Assembly: GCA_937949945.1 (NCBI GenBank) | Contig: CALFEQ010000032.1 | Coordinates: forward strand, 62,001-126,000 | Source: an uncultured Myxococcales bacterium | Lineage (GTDB): Bacteria; Myxococcota_A; Polyangia; Polyangiales; Polyangiaceae | Length of the DNA stretch: 64,000 bases | Direction: 5' to 3' | Shown: piece by piece, positions 8,684 through 19,167 of the stretch | Layout of the letters: the number at the start of each line of letters is the position of its first letter | How positions within the stretch are numbered: the first letter of the stretch is position 1 | Position numbers and translations under genes: made by a program | The notes under the pieces: generated by a model | Database searches by the model: none | Seen by the model: only the letters and a program-made list of their open reading frames with translations | Told to the model about the DNA's origin: nothing

Positions 8684-9718
8684 TCAGATCTTCTGCAGCT
8701 CCTCGACGAACTCCCAGTCCGCGATGAGCCCTTTCCTGAGGAGAATCGAGAGCAAGGCCGCGACGATGGGCTCCCACTTCACGTCGTTGCCCAGGATCTC
8801 GCTCGCGTCTGCTCCGTGCGCGGACGCGCGTAGCGCGCTCACGTAGTCCCGCGCGGTCAGCTTCTCCGGGAGCTCGGACTCCTTCTTCTTCGCCGGGAGG
8901 GTGATGGTCGTGCCGTCGAGCAGCGTGAGGTTCACCATCCGCGGGATGCGCCTGCGCGGCTCGGAGTCGGTCTCCGGCCGCTTCGCGCGGGCCGCCGGCT
9001 CGGGGGCGGGCGGATGGGAGCGCGTCGTCGGAGGCGCGTCGTCGGCGACGTTCGGCGTGCTCGGCCGGGCACGGCGCGCGGCGACGCCCGGCTGCGAGCG
9101 GGGCGGATCGGGGACGGTCGGAGCGGCGGGCGTCGGGGGCGCGGGCTCGACGCGCGTCGTCGCGGGCGGCTCGGCCTTCGTCGGCGGCGCGGGGACCTCG
9201 ATCTTCGGGGCGGAGGGCTCGCCGTAGTAGACGCGGATCGCGCTCCGGATGTCGGACGCGGACGCGATCATCGGCCGGGTCGGGAGGCCGGAGACGCGCG
9301 CGACCTCCTGGAGGGCGAGCTCGTTCGTCGGATCGTCCATCGCCACGTAGAGCGTCTCGCCTTGTCCCTTCACGTGGCGGATGAAGATCGGAATGAGGCA
9401 GTACTTCTCCGCGACCTCGCGCGAGACCCGGTTCAAGAGCTGCCGCGAGAAGTCGATGTGATAGAGCGAGACCCACGGCACGCTGAGCTGGCGGCTCAAC
9501 GTCTGCGTGAGCTGCGCCTCGGTGATCCATCCGCGCTCGAGGAGCACCTGACCGAGCTTCTTGCCGGCCTCGCGCGGCGAGCTGAGGACCTCTCCGAGCT
9601 GCTCGGGCGTGATCACCTTGCTCTCGACGAGGAGCTCGCCGAGAAGCACGCGGCGCGCGCTCGCAGCGCCGCTCGAGCCGGGACCGTCCCCTGAGGGTTT
9701 GCTCGGATCACCGACCAC
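8684..9718 (-). CDS. Protein with two MshEN/GspE N-terminal domains
   Basis: 344 residues from a GTG start. Residues 20-165 carry the GspE/PilB N-terminal fold: LGELL..VITPEQL, then GQVLLERGWITEAQL with PWVSL and the LNRVSREVAEKYCLIPI segment, followed by YVAMDDPTN. A Pro/Ala-rich linker (about 170-265) leads to a second, shorter domain (LTARDYVSALRAS.., LLRKGLI). No ATPase domain follows, so it is not a secretion motor. MshEN domains in several systems bind cyclic di-GMP, which would fit the diguanylate cyclase 5 kb away, but binding residues were not verified. Confidence 0.8.
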   Translation of the reverse strand: MVGDPSKPSGDGPGSSGAASARRVLLGELLVESKVITPEQLGEVLSSPREAGKKLGQVLLERGWITEAQLTQTLSRQLSVPWVSLYHIDFSRQLLNRVSREVAEKYCLIPIFIRHVKGQGETLYVAMDDPTNELALQEVARVSGLPTRPMIASASDIRSAIRVYYGEPSAPKIEVPAPPTKAEPPATTRVEPAPPTPAAPTVPDPPRSQPGVAARRARPSTPNVADDAPPTTRSHPPAPEPAARAKRPETDSEPRRRIPRMVNLTLLDGTTITLPAKKKESELPEKLTARDYVSALRASAHGADASEILGNDVKWEPIVAALLSILLRKGLIADWEFVEELQKI

Positions 9719-10019
9719 GCCTCAATGGTAACGGGACGTGCGACTCCGGGGCCAAGAGAAGGGCGAGAAAAGAGCGCCGGCGATGACGGCTCGGTTCGCT
9801 CCAGCGACGAGCCGTGACGCAGGGGATCGGCTCGAGCCCGACCACCACCCTTCCGGGCTCGCCAGCGGCCCGACGAAGGCCCTCGCGGAATCGTGCCTTT
9901 ACGGTGTATCGGGCGCGCCCGCGGCCGCGGGCGACCCGAGAACCGCTCGGGGGACCGCATTCTTACCGTTTCCGGCGCGTTATCCGCGTGATAGCTTCGG
10001 TCTCCGGGGAACGGCAGGC
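9719..10019. other. Divergent intergenic region between the MshEN and kinase genes
   Basis: About 300 bp between two divergent genes, so it should contain both promoters. I see no convincing sigma-70 or sigma-54 boxes. GGGGA at 10006-10010 can serve as the ribosome binding site of the kinase gene. Short frames here look like chance in high-GC DNA. Confidence 0.5.
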
Positions 10020-12743
<2,724 letters not shown>

Positions 12744-12746
12744 CCC

Positions 12747-13433
12747 TCATCGCGGGAGGCACAACCCCTCGGGATCGCAGATGGGAAGCGTCGTGAGGTC
12801 TTCGGCCGGGACGTCGCACGGCGTCGCGCGGACGGCCGAGATGCAGGCGACGACCGAGTCGGCGTCGAAGCTGAACGGGCATTCGGCACGCCCGAGGTCC
12901 TCGCGGTAGCGCGTGGCGATCGTGCGCGTGCAGTCGAAGCCCTCGGTCGGCGCGATACGCCCGCAGGCGATCTCGCGCTCGCAGTACGCGACGACGAGCT
13001 CGTCGAGCACGGCCCGCACGACGGTGCCCTCGTCGGCCGGCACCGGGCCGATCGCCATGCGGCCGGGCCGAGGCCTCTCCGGGAGCACGGGCTCCTGCGG
13101 CGGCTCGATCGGCACCGGGAAGCCGCTGCCCGGCGTCCCGGTCGGCATCTGGGAGCCGAGCTCCGTCGCGCGCATGCCGCTCGCCTCCGTGCGGACGCGC
13201 TCGTCGCTCGTGCGTCCCGCGTTGTCGACGAACCCGGCGGAGTCGGTGGTTCGGCTCGGCGGCGGGAGCGTGGTCGGTCGAGGCACGCCCGCGCTCGTCG
13301 TCGTGACGTCGTGGATGGTACGTGCGGGCGTTCGAGCGCAGGCGCCGGCGAGCACCAGCGCGAGGAGCACCAGCGCGAGGAGCGCGCCCGGCCAGCTCCT
13401 CTGCGCCGCTCGCTTTCGATCGCGTGGCGCCAT
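12747..13433 (-). CDS. Cys-containing lipoprotein of unknown function
   Basis: 228 residues. Basic start, hydrophobic run and the lipobox LVLAGAC mark a lipoprotein. A low-complexity Thr/Pro stretch (about 35-120) precedes a compact C-terminal domain with paired cysteines (AYCEREIACG, FDCTRTI, AECPFSF, VACI, TPCD, PICD..LCL). Similar Cys patterns are common in uncharacterised myxobacterial lipoproteins. No enzymatic motif is visible. It converges on the kinase gene with a 3-bp gap and diverges from the next lipoprotein. Confidence 0.8.
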   Translation of the reverse strand: MAPRDRKRAAQRSWPGALLALVLLALVLAGACARTPARTIHDVTTTSAGVPRPTTLPPPSRTTDSAGFVDNAGRTSDERVRTEASGMRATELGSQMPTGTPGSGFPVPIEPPQEPVLPERPRPGRMAIGPVPADEGTVVRAVLDELVVAYCEREIACGRIAPTEGFDCTRTIATRYREDLGRAECPFSFDADSVVACISAVRATPCDVPAEDLTTLPICDPEGLCLPR

Positions 13434-13523
13434 GTCGAGCGGTGGTGCACCGCACGTGCCGTTCGGGCGTTCGATCGCGGCCCGAGCTGGACCGGGCCCG
13501 AGCCGCTCTAGTAAACAGGGGGC

Positions 13524-14585
13524 GTGGAGCGACATCGCGCCGATCCCAGGCATCGCGTCGCAGTCCGGCTCGTTCGGGCGACGCCCGCGCTGGCGCTCGT
13601 CGCTGTCGTCGTGGCTTGCGGCGGAAAGGAGCCGCCCGTCAAGCCTCCCCCCGCGCCTGCGCCGCCGCCGGATCCGCCGGCCCTCGCGAAGATCGCGCAG
13701 GCTTGCGTGCGCCTCTCCGCGTGCGTCCAGGCGACCGACGTGGCGCGGGTCCGGGATCCGAGCGCCTGCGTCGACTGGTGGCTCGAGGACTCGGATCCGA
13801 ACGAGCCCCTCCGCCGGTGTCTCGCCGAGGCGAAGGGATGCGAGCAGGTCTCGACCTGCATGCGCGGCGGAGGCGACGCACGCGCGGCGGCGTTCTGCGC
13901 GCAACGCGCCGGCGTGGTCTCGGGCTGCGACGGCGACCGCCTCGTGAGCTGTGGAGAGGACGACGCCCACGAGAGCACGGTCGTCGACTGCGCGGCCATG
14001 GGCGCGAGCTGCCGCGAGGTCAAGGCGGCGAGCGGGATCGTCGTTCGCGCGTGCTGGTCCACGGAGAAGTGCCCGGCCGGCGCGCCCGAGATGCGCTGTG
14101 ACGGGCCGAGTGCGATCGTCGCCTGCCGTGACGGCGCGTACGAGCGCATCGCGTGTCGTCCGGGGACGACGTGCGTCGAGATGCAGGACGAGGCGGGCGA
14201 CCCCACCGCGAGCTGCGAGCTCCCCGGTCGCCGTCGCTGCGATGCGCGTGGAGCGCGTCACTGCGAGGATGGTCGCCTCGTCGAGTGCGAGCGCACCGGC
14301 CAGTCCACGAAGGTGCACGTGACGGACTGCGTGGGCTTCGGCCTCCGCTGCTCGGGGCTCGGCCCGCGCGCGGGGTGCTACGTCCCGTCCAACGTCGAAT
14401 GCGACAAGGACATGATGCCGCGATGCGACGGCGGCGCGCTCGTGTTCTGCGCCGCCGGTCGGCTCGAGAAGATCCCGTGCGCCGACATCGGCCTCGGCCC
14501 GTGCGATCCTTCCGCCAAGGGCTCGATGGCAGCGTGCTCTCCGCGACGAGGCTCCGAGTCGTCGTCGCAGGCCGCCGCCAAGTAG
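13524..14585 (+). CDS. Large Cys-rich lipoprotein of unknown function
   Basis: 353 residues from a GTG start just after AGGGGG. The signal ends AVVVAC followed by a Pro-rich spacer. The mature part has about 30 cysteines in repeating short modules of the type CD..LVSCG, DCAAMGASC, CDG..AIVACRDG, suggesting tandem disulfide-linked repeats. The pattern C-x-G-x-x-x-x-C recurs at roughly 20-30 residue spacing. Function unknown; a surface adhesive or protective role would be guesswork. The next gene begins one base after its stop. Confidence 0.82.
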   Translation: MERHRADPRHRVAVRLVRATPALALVAVVVACGGKEPPVKPPPAPAPPPDPPALAKIAQACVRLSACVQATDVARVRDPSACVDWWLEDSDPNEPLRRCLAEAKGCEQVSTCMRGGGDARAAAFCAQRAGVVSGCDGDRLVSCGEDDAHESTVVDCAAMGASCREVKAASGIVVRACWSTEKCPAGAPEMRCDGPSAIVACRDGAYERIACRPGTTCVEMQDEAGDPTASCELPGRRRCDARGARHCEDGRLVECERTGQSTKVHVTDCVGFGLRCSGLGPRAGCYVPSNVECDKDMMPRCDGGALVFCAAGRLEKIPCADIGLGPCDPSAKGSMAACSPRRGSESSSQAAAK

Positions 14586-14586
14586 G

Positions 14587-15630
14587 ATGAACCCGAGCCC
14601 GAGTCGAAACGTGCGGCCGCGTCACATCTCCCGCTGGGACCTCGACAAGACGTATCTCCGGACGGAGTTCGACACCGTCCGCGATCTCGTCCGCACGGCG
14701 CTCGAGCGTCCGGACGAGAAGAGGACGAACCCGGGGGCGGCGACGCTCCTGCGCGAGCTCGCGAACGCCGACGTCTCCATCCACATCCTCTCGGGATCGC
14801 CCGAGCAGATGCGCCGCCGTCTCGAAGAGAAGCTGAAGCTCGACGGCATTCGATGGGACGACTTCACGCTGAAGCCGAACCTGCAGAACATGCTCCGCCT
14901 GCGCTTCCGTGCGCTGCGCGATCAGCTCGGGTACAAGCTCCCCGCGCTCCTCGAGGCACGGACGTCGGCGGGCGATCGGCTCGACGGCGTCAAAGAGACG
15001 CTCGTCGGCGACGACGCGGAGGCGGACGCCTTCGTGTACTCGCTGTACGCGGACATCATGGCCGGCAACGCCGGCGAGGAGCTCGTCGCGCAGATCTGCG
15101 AGCGCGGCCGCATCTACGACGACGTGACGGAGTCGACCTTGCGCTGCGTTCGTCTCGTGAAGGCCGAGCCCGTCGTCGAGCGGATCCTCATCCATCTCGA
15201 GCAGCAGACGCACCCGCGCGACTTCGCCGTCTTCGGCCCGCGCGTCGTGCCGTTCTACAACTACCTGCAGGCCGCGTTCGCGATCTTCGAGGACGGCCGC
15301 CTGCCCGCGCTCGGCGTCCTGCGCGTGGCGTACGAGATGGTCACGCAGCACCGCTTCGACGGCGACGCGCTCGCCCGCAGCTACGCGGAGCTCGCGCGGC
15401 GCGGTCACCTCGCCGGCCGAGACGTCGACGCCATCCTCGACGCGATGTCCGAGTTCGAGCGCCACGCCACGGGGGCGGCGAGGGACGAGGTGTGCCGGAT
15501 GGTCGAAGCCCTCCCTCGTCACGTGCAGCTCGCGCGCGAGAACTGGAGGCCGCTCGAGGAGCAGCCCATGCCGGACTACCTCGCCCTGGTCGACCGACAC
15601 AACCCGCGGCGCCGCAAGAAGAAGCGCTGA
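14587..15630 (+). CDS. App1-like phosphatase-domain protein (HAD fold)
   Basis: 347 residues. The N-terminal WDLDKTYLRT gives the HAD DxDxT nucleophile motif (Asp18, Asp20), followed by SGSPEQM (motif II Ser) and GDDAEADAF (motif IV acidic residues), the arrangement of the App1/DUF2183 phosphatase catalytic domain known from phosphatidate phosphatases. The C-terminal 150 residues are helical and unassigned, ending in a basic tail. A lipid phosphate substrate is inferred only from the family. It starts one base after the preceding lipoprotein stop and is probably cotranscribed. Confidence 0.8.
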   Translation: MNPSPSRNVRPRHISRWDLDKTYLRTEFDTVRDLVRTALERPDEKRTNPGAATLLRELANADVSIHILSGSPEQMRRRLEEKLKLDGIRWDDFTLKPNLQNMLRLRFRALRDQLGYKLPALLEARTSAGDRLDGVKETLVGDDAEADAFVYSLYADIMAGNAGEELVAQICERGRIYDDVTESTLRCVRLVKAEPVVERILIHLEQQTHPRDFAVFGPRVVPFYNYLQAAFAIFEDGRLPALGVLRVAYEMVTQHRFDGDALARSYAELARRGHLAGRDVDAILDAMSEFERHATGAARDEVCRMVEALPRHVQLARENWRPLEEQPMPDYLALVDRHNPRRRKKKR

Positions 15631-15639
15631 CGCTCGCGG

Positions 15640-16455
15640 TCAGACCCAGGCGTTGTTCAGGATCTCGCCGACGCCGCCGGCGCCCGGGACGATGTAGTGG
15701 TGCTCGTCGAGCCCTCGCTCCTCGTCCCAGTGCGTGCCCGGGACGGTCGCGAGGACCTTCGCCGGGGAGAGCCCGCGATCGAGGCGGAGGGCGTAGATGC
15801 GCACGTCGGGGTGCTCGGCGAGCACGTTGCGGATGAACTCCGGCGTCACGATGAGGTGCATCGTGATGCACAGCTTCGGCGTCCCCTCGAGCCGTGTCTT
15901 GTAGTGCGTGAGGGCGCTGTTCATCGACGACCCGGTCGCGCCCATCGGATCGGGGAAGAGGAGGATGCGCCCCTCGACGTCGCGCCCGATCTTCGCGTCG
16001 TGCCAGGTCGCGCCGATCACCTTCCCTTCGGCGTCCGTCGCGCGCGACATGAAGAGGTGGTCCTGGCGCACGCCCGACGGATCGAGGACCTCGTTCAAGA
16101 GGTCGTAGACGACCTGAGAGGGCATGGTCCCGGCGCGCGCGATCGCGACGGTCACGCACTTCGTCGAAGCATCGAGCGCGAGCCCTCGGTAGACCGCCTC
16201 GGGCGACTTGATCACCATCCGCGTCGGAACGGCGACGCGCTCGCGCGGAAACTCCGCGGCGAGGACGACCTGCGCCAGCCGCTGGTAGAGCGCGCGGACG
16301 AGGTGACCGACCTCGGGCTGGATGGTCTCGCGCGCGCAGAGCCGAGCGAGCTGCGTCCAGGCGAGCGGGTCGTCGAGCAGGTGAACGTTGGGCCCGTACT
16401 TGTGCTCGATCTCGCTCGGGCGATACCGGCTCTGGGAGTAGGCGGTTTCGACCAT
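15640..16455 (-). CDS. Uracil phosphoribosyltransferase-like protein
   Basis: 271 residues, about 60 longer than typical bacterial Upp. The PRPP-binding loop reads LFPDPMGATGSS and the C-terminal uracil-site region is IVPGAGGVGEILNN, both variants of UPRT signatures. It would convert uracil and PRPP to UMP in pyrimidine salvage. The frame continues upstream through a heptamer repeat and would add LEPGAWS-type residues. The ATG at 16455 gives a natural N-terminus, and GGAG from the last repeat unit lies seven bases before it, an ideal Shine-Dalgarno spacing. Activity on another base cannot be excluded. Confidence 0.85.
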   Translation of the reverse strand: MVETAYSQSRYRPSEIEHKYGPNVHLLDDPLAWTQLARLCARETIQPEVGHLVRALYQRLAQVVLAAEFPRERVAVPTRMVIKSPEAVYRGLALDASTKCVTVAIARAGTMPSQVVYDLLNEVLDPSGVRQDHLFMSRATDAEGKVIGATWHDAKIGRDVEGRILLFPDPMGATGSSMNSALTHYKTRLEGTPKLCITMHLIVTPEFIRNVLAEHPDVRIYALRLDRGLSPAKVLATVPGTHWDEERGLDEHHYIVPGAGGVGEILNNAWV

Positions 16456-16460
16456 CTTCA

Positions 16461-16640
16461 GGCTCCAGGCTCCAGGCTCCAGGCTCCAGGGAGGGAGCAG
16501 CGCACCAAGCTCCAGGCTCCAGGCAAAGCGCAGCGCACGAGCGGCCGTCGATCGGACGCTCCGCATGCGCTGGAGATTCGCGTCGAAGCTTCGGGCTCGT
16601 TTTCTCCTGGAGCCTTCCGTCCGGAGCCCGGAGCCCCTTT
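16461..16640. repeat. Heptamer repeat arms, copy C
   Basis: The left arm is four GGCTCCA units (16461-16490) with a shorter second block (16509-16524). Degenerate inverted units lie at 16609-16639 (tGGAGCC, cGGAGCC, cGGAGCC). The left arm abuts the UPRT start codon and the right arm ends a few bases before the SMI1-like stop, so the element fills the gap between two minus-strand genes. Confidence 0.8.
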
Positions 16641-16642
16641 CG

Positions 16643-17239
16643 TCACGTCCAATGCCCCGCGCGAAGCGCGGCGGCGTCGATGACCTTGACCTTCGGACCG
16701 AGCGCTTCGCGGAAGCTGTCCTCGTCCTCGTCGTCCATGATCGCGTCGCCGAACCCCGCCGCGACGTCCATCGCCGTCGACAGGATGCGGAGGAACTGCG
16801 CGAAGCTCGACGCCGCGAGCGTGGGGTTCCAGCGCTCCTGGCCGCTCATGGCGGTGTAGACGGGGCAGTCGCCCTCGGGGTCGAGCTTGGAGACGTCGAG
16901 GAAGTAGGGGTCTCCGAGGAGCGAGCTCTCCGCGATCACGAACCAAGAAGGCTTCCAGTCCGCGGGCGCCGTGCCTCCCTCGGGCGGAGTCTTGATGGCC
17001 TCCTGGGCCTTCTCCAGCTCCGCGGCGGGAAGAAGACGAACACGCTCGACGGGCGTGACCGTCTCCACCTTCGTCGGGTCGGCCGAGAGAAGGAAGGCTC
17101 GGTAGCGTGCCGGAAGCCGGAACTTCTTGCGGAGGTCCTCGACGAGCGTCTTGTCGGCTTTGCCGAACACGCACTCGATTTTCCTCTTCTGAAATACGGT
17201 CCTCAGTCCTTCGACCGCATCTGCCAGATCACTGTCCAC
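16643..17239 (-). CDS. SMI1/KNR4-like protein
   Basis: 198 residues from a GTG start. The middle carries SMI1/KNR4 features: LRKKFRLPARYRAFLL near residue 35, the WFVIAESSLLGDPYF strand region, and a closing FAQFLRIL helix. Bacterial members of this superfamily often act as immunity proteins against polymorphic toxins or as cytosolic regulators. No toxin gene is adjacent, so an immunity role is not supported here. An acidic stretch (DDEDEDSF) near residue 165 is notable. Confidence 0.75.
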   Translation of the reverse strand: MDSDLADAVEGLRTVFQKRKIECVFGKADKTLVEDLRKKFRLPARYRAFLLSADPTKVETVTPVERVRLLPAAELEKAQEAIKTPPEGGTAPADWKPSWFVIAESSLLGDPYFLDVSKLDPEGDCPVYTAMSGQERWNPTLAASSFAQFLRILSTAMDVAAGFGDAIMDDEDEDSFREALGPKVKVIDAAALRAGHWT

Positions 17240-17634
17240 AGGAGCCCTCGTCCAAATGGCAACCGGGGGTTCGGGACCGGGAATTTTCTCAGGATCTCGG
17301 TCCCACCGAGACGTCGAAACGGCGGGCCTATCGGGTCCGCACCAAGGGTGCGTACGTTACCACTTGGATGGCCTCTTCGGATACCGCGCTCTCATCGTCC
17401 GGATCATTTCCAACCTGTGCCTATACCCATGAACAGGGTACCCGCAAGCGAGCTCGCGCGCCGAGGAGAAGCGGCCCGGGTCAGCACGGACGCAGGCCGT
17501 GCTCGGCGACCGGCCGCCAAGGGGCAAATGGCTGTGCTTTGTGCGGAAAACACCGCCGTCCGGGCTGGCTCGGCCGGGGGACCCGAGAAACGCACGCCCC
17601 GAGGGGCCGTCCTGCGCTACCGTCCGGCGTTCCG
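17240..17634. other. 395-bp leader region upstream of hisD
   Basis: No supported gene. Slightly AT-richer near its left end (GGAATTTTCTC). A perfect 7-bp inverted repeat GGGACCG/CGGTCCC spans 17273-17304. The stretch 17430-17620 has several G-rich runs and short complementary segments that could form a structured 5' leader. I compared it by eye with common riboswitch motifs and found no match. Confidence 0.4.
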
Positions 17635-18960
17635 ATGACGATTCGTCTGCCACGGGCGGAGCAGGGCACGCCCGAGTTCGCGGAGGCGCTCGCGCGTCTT
17701 CGTGGCCGCGGCGAGACCGACTTCGCCAGGGTCGAGCCCGCGGTGAGGGAGATTCTGGACGCCGTCCGTCGCGAGGGCGACGCGGCCGTTCTGCGCTACG
17801 TCGAACGGTTCGAGCGCCGGGCTCCGAAGGCGCTCTACCTCCGGGACGTCGACGCGATGGGGCGCGAGGCGCTCGGCCGCCTCCCTGCCCCGGCGCGCGC
17901 CGCTCTCGAACGATCGGCGGCGCGGATCGCCGAGTTTCACCGGCGCGAGCGGGAGGCGATGTTCCCGGCCGGCGGGTTCCGGTACGAGGAAGGCGGGACG
18001 CTGCTCGGTCTGCGCGTCCGTGCCCTGGCGCGGGTGGGGGTGTACGCCCCCGGCGGGAAGGCGCGCTATCCGTCGAGCGTCCTCATGAGCGCCATCCCCG
18101 CCCGTGTCGCGGGCGTGAAGGAGGTCGTGCTCGCCACGCCGCTCAGCGGGACCGAGGAGGACGACGGCGTCCTCGCGGCGGCCCATCTGTCCGGCGTTTC
18201 CGCCATCGTGGATGCGGGCGGCGCGCAGGCGATCGCCGCTCTGGCCTTCGGGACGGAGAGCATCCCACGGGTCGACAAGATCGTCGGGCCGGGGAACGCC
18301 TACGTGGCGTGCGCGAAGCGTCTCGTGTACGGCGCCGTCGCGATCGACTCGATCGCCGGGCCGAGCGAAATCCTCGTCCTCGCGGACGGGGCGGCCGACC
18401 CCGCGCACGTCGCCGCCGATCTCCTCTCGCAGGCCGAGCACGACGAGGACGCCTATCCGCTCCTCGTCACGACGGAGCGTGACCTGCTCGATCGGGTCGA
18501 CGCCGAGCTCGCCCGCCAGCTCGGAGATCTGCCGCGAAGAGCCATCGCGAGCGAATCGCTCCGGCGGCACGGACAAGCCCTCCTCGTGGCCGATCGGCGA
18601 GCGCTGGCCGAGGTCGCCGACGCGATCGCGCCCGAGCACCTGAGCCTCCAGGTCGAAGCCCCGGAGGAGCTCCTCGAGGCGATCGGCAGCGTCGGAGCGG
18701 CGTTCGTGGGCGGCTCGACCCCCGAGGCGGCGGGCGACTATCTTGCGGGCCCGTCGCACGTCCTGCCCACCGGAGGGGCGGTCCGCTTCGGATCCCCGCT
18801 CGGCGTCCACGACTTCGTGGCGCGGACCTCGATCATTCGTTACACCGCTGACGCGCTGCGGGGAGACGAGGAGAACATTTGCGTTTTCGCACGTTTGGAG
18901 GGGCTGGAGGCGCACGCGCGGGCGGTCCTGGTGAGGACCCGGGGCTCCGCGGGCGGATAG
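17635..18960 (+). CDS. hisD: Histidinol dehydrogenase
   Basis: 441 residues, normal for HisD. It catalyses the last two NAD-linked oxidations of histidine synthesis. Signature segments are VYAPGGKARYPSSVLM, GGAQAIAALAFGT, KIVGPGNAYV, IDSIAGPSEI and the zinc-site region LSQAEHDEDA, followed by EHLSLQ and SHVLPTGGAVRF. The frame is open far upstream, but the ATG used gives the usual N-terminus. No other his gene is nearby; it stands alone behind a 395-bp leader. Confidence 0.96.
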   Translation: MTIRLPRAEQGTPEFAEALARLRGRGETDFARVEPAVREILDAVRREGDAAVLRYVERFERRAPKALYLRDVDAMGREALGRLPAPARAALERSAARIAEFHRREREAMFPAGGFRYEEGGTLLGLRVRALARVGVYAPGGKARYPSSVLMSAIPARVAGVKEVVLATPLSGTEEDDGVLAAAHLSGVSAIVDAGGAQAIAALAFGTESIPRVDKIVGPGNAYVACAKRLVYGAVAIDSIAGPSEILVLADGAADPAHVAADLLSQAEHDEDAYPLLVTTERDLLDRVDAELARQLGDLPRRAIASESLRRHGQALLVADRRALAEVADAIAPEHLSLQVEAPEELLEAIGSVGAAFVGGSTPEAAGDYLAGPSHVLPTGGAVRFGSPLGVHDFVARTSIIRYTADALRGDEENICVFARLEGLEAHARAVLVRTRGSAGG

Positions 18961-19155
18961 GGGGCCGCGTGGGACAATGCGTGCGCGCTCTGACGGAGAG
19001 CCCAGCTGCGGCTGAGTAACGGTCCTAACGGGCGGCCAGGGACAAAACAGAAAACGTCAGAATTTCAAACGGTTGCTCGTAGGAGCAGAGTTTGCATGAG
19101 CCGCCGCGCTTCTCTCGTGCTGTCGACGTCGGCACGCTCTGCCTGAACGTCGGTC

Positions 19156-19162
19156 AAGGAGG
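19156..19162 (+). promoter_or_regulatory. Strong Shine-Dalgarno for the metzincin gene
   Basis: AAGGAGG lies five bases before the ATG at 19168, close to the ideal, and fixes the start of the long downstream gene. The 207 bp before it (18961-19167) holds no other supported gene. Confidence 0.8.
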
Positions 19163-19167
19163 TCGGG

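Noticed and set aside
15640..16566. 308-residue version of the UPRT-like protein
   Set aside because: The first 37 residues are translation of heptamer repeats (LEPGAWS type); a normal start with a good ribosome site lies at 16455.
16643..17239. SMI1/KNR4 gene as part of a toxin-immunity locus
   Set aside because: No toxin, RHS or secretion effector gene is adjacent; the neighbours are metabolic.
17400..17634. Riboswitch (cyclic di-AMP or cyclic di-GMP class) upstream of hisD
   Set aside because: Some G-rich runs resemble parts of these motifs, but the conserved cores are not present in the right order.
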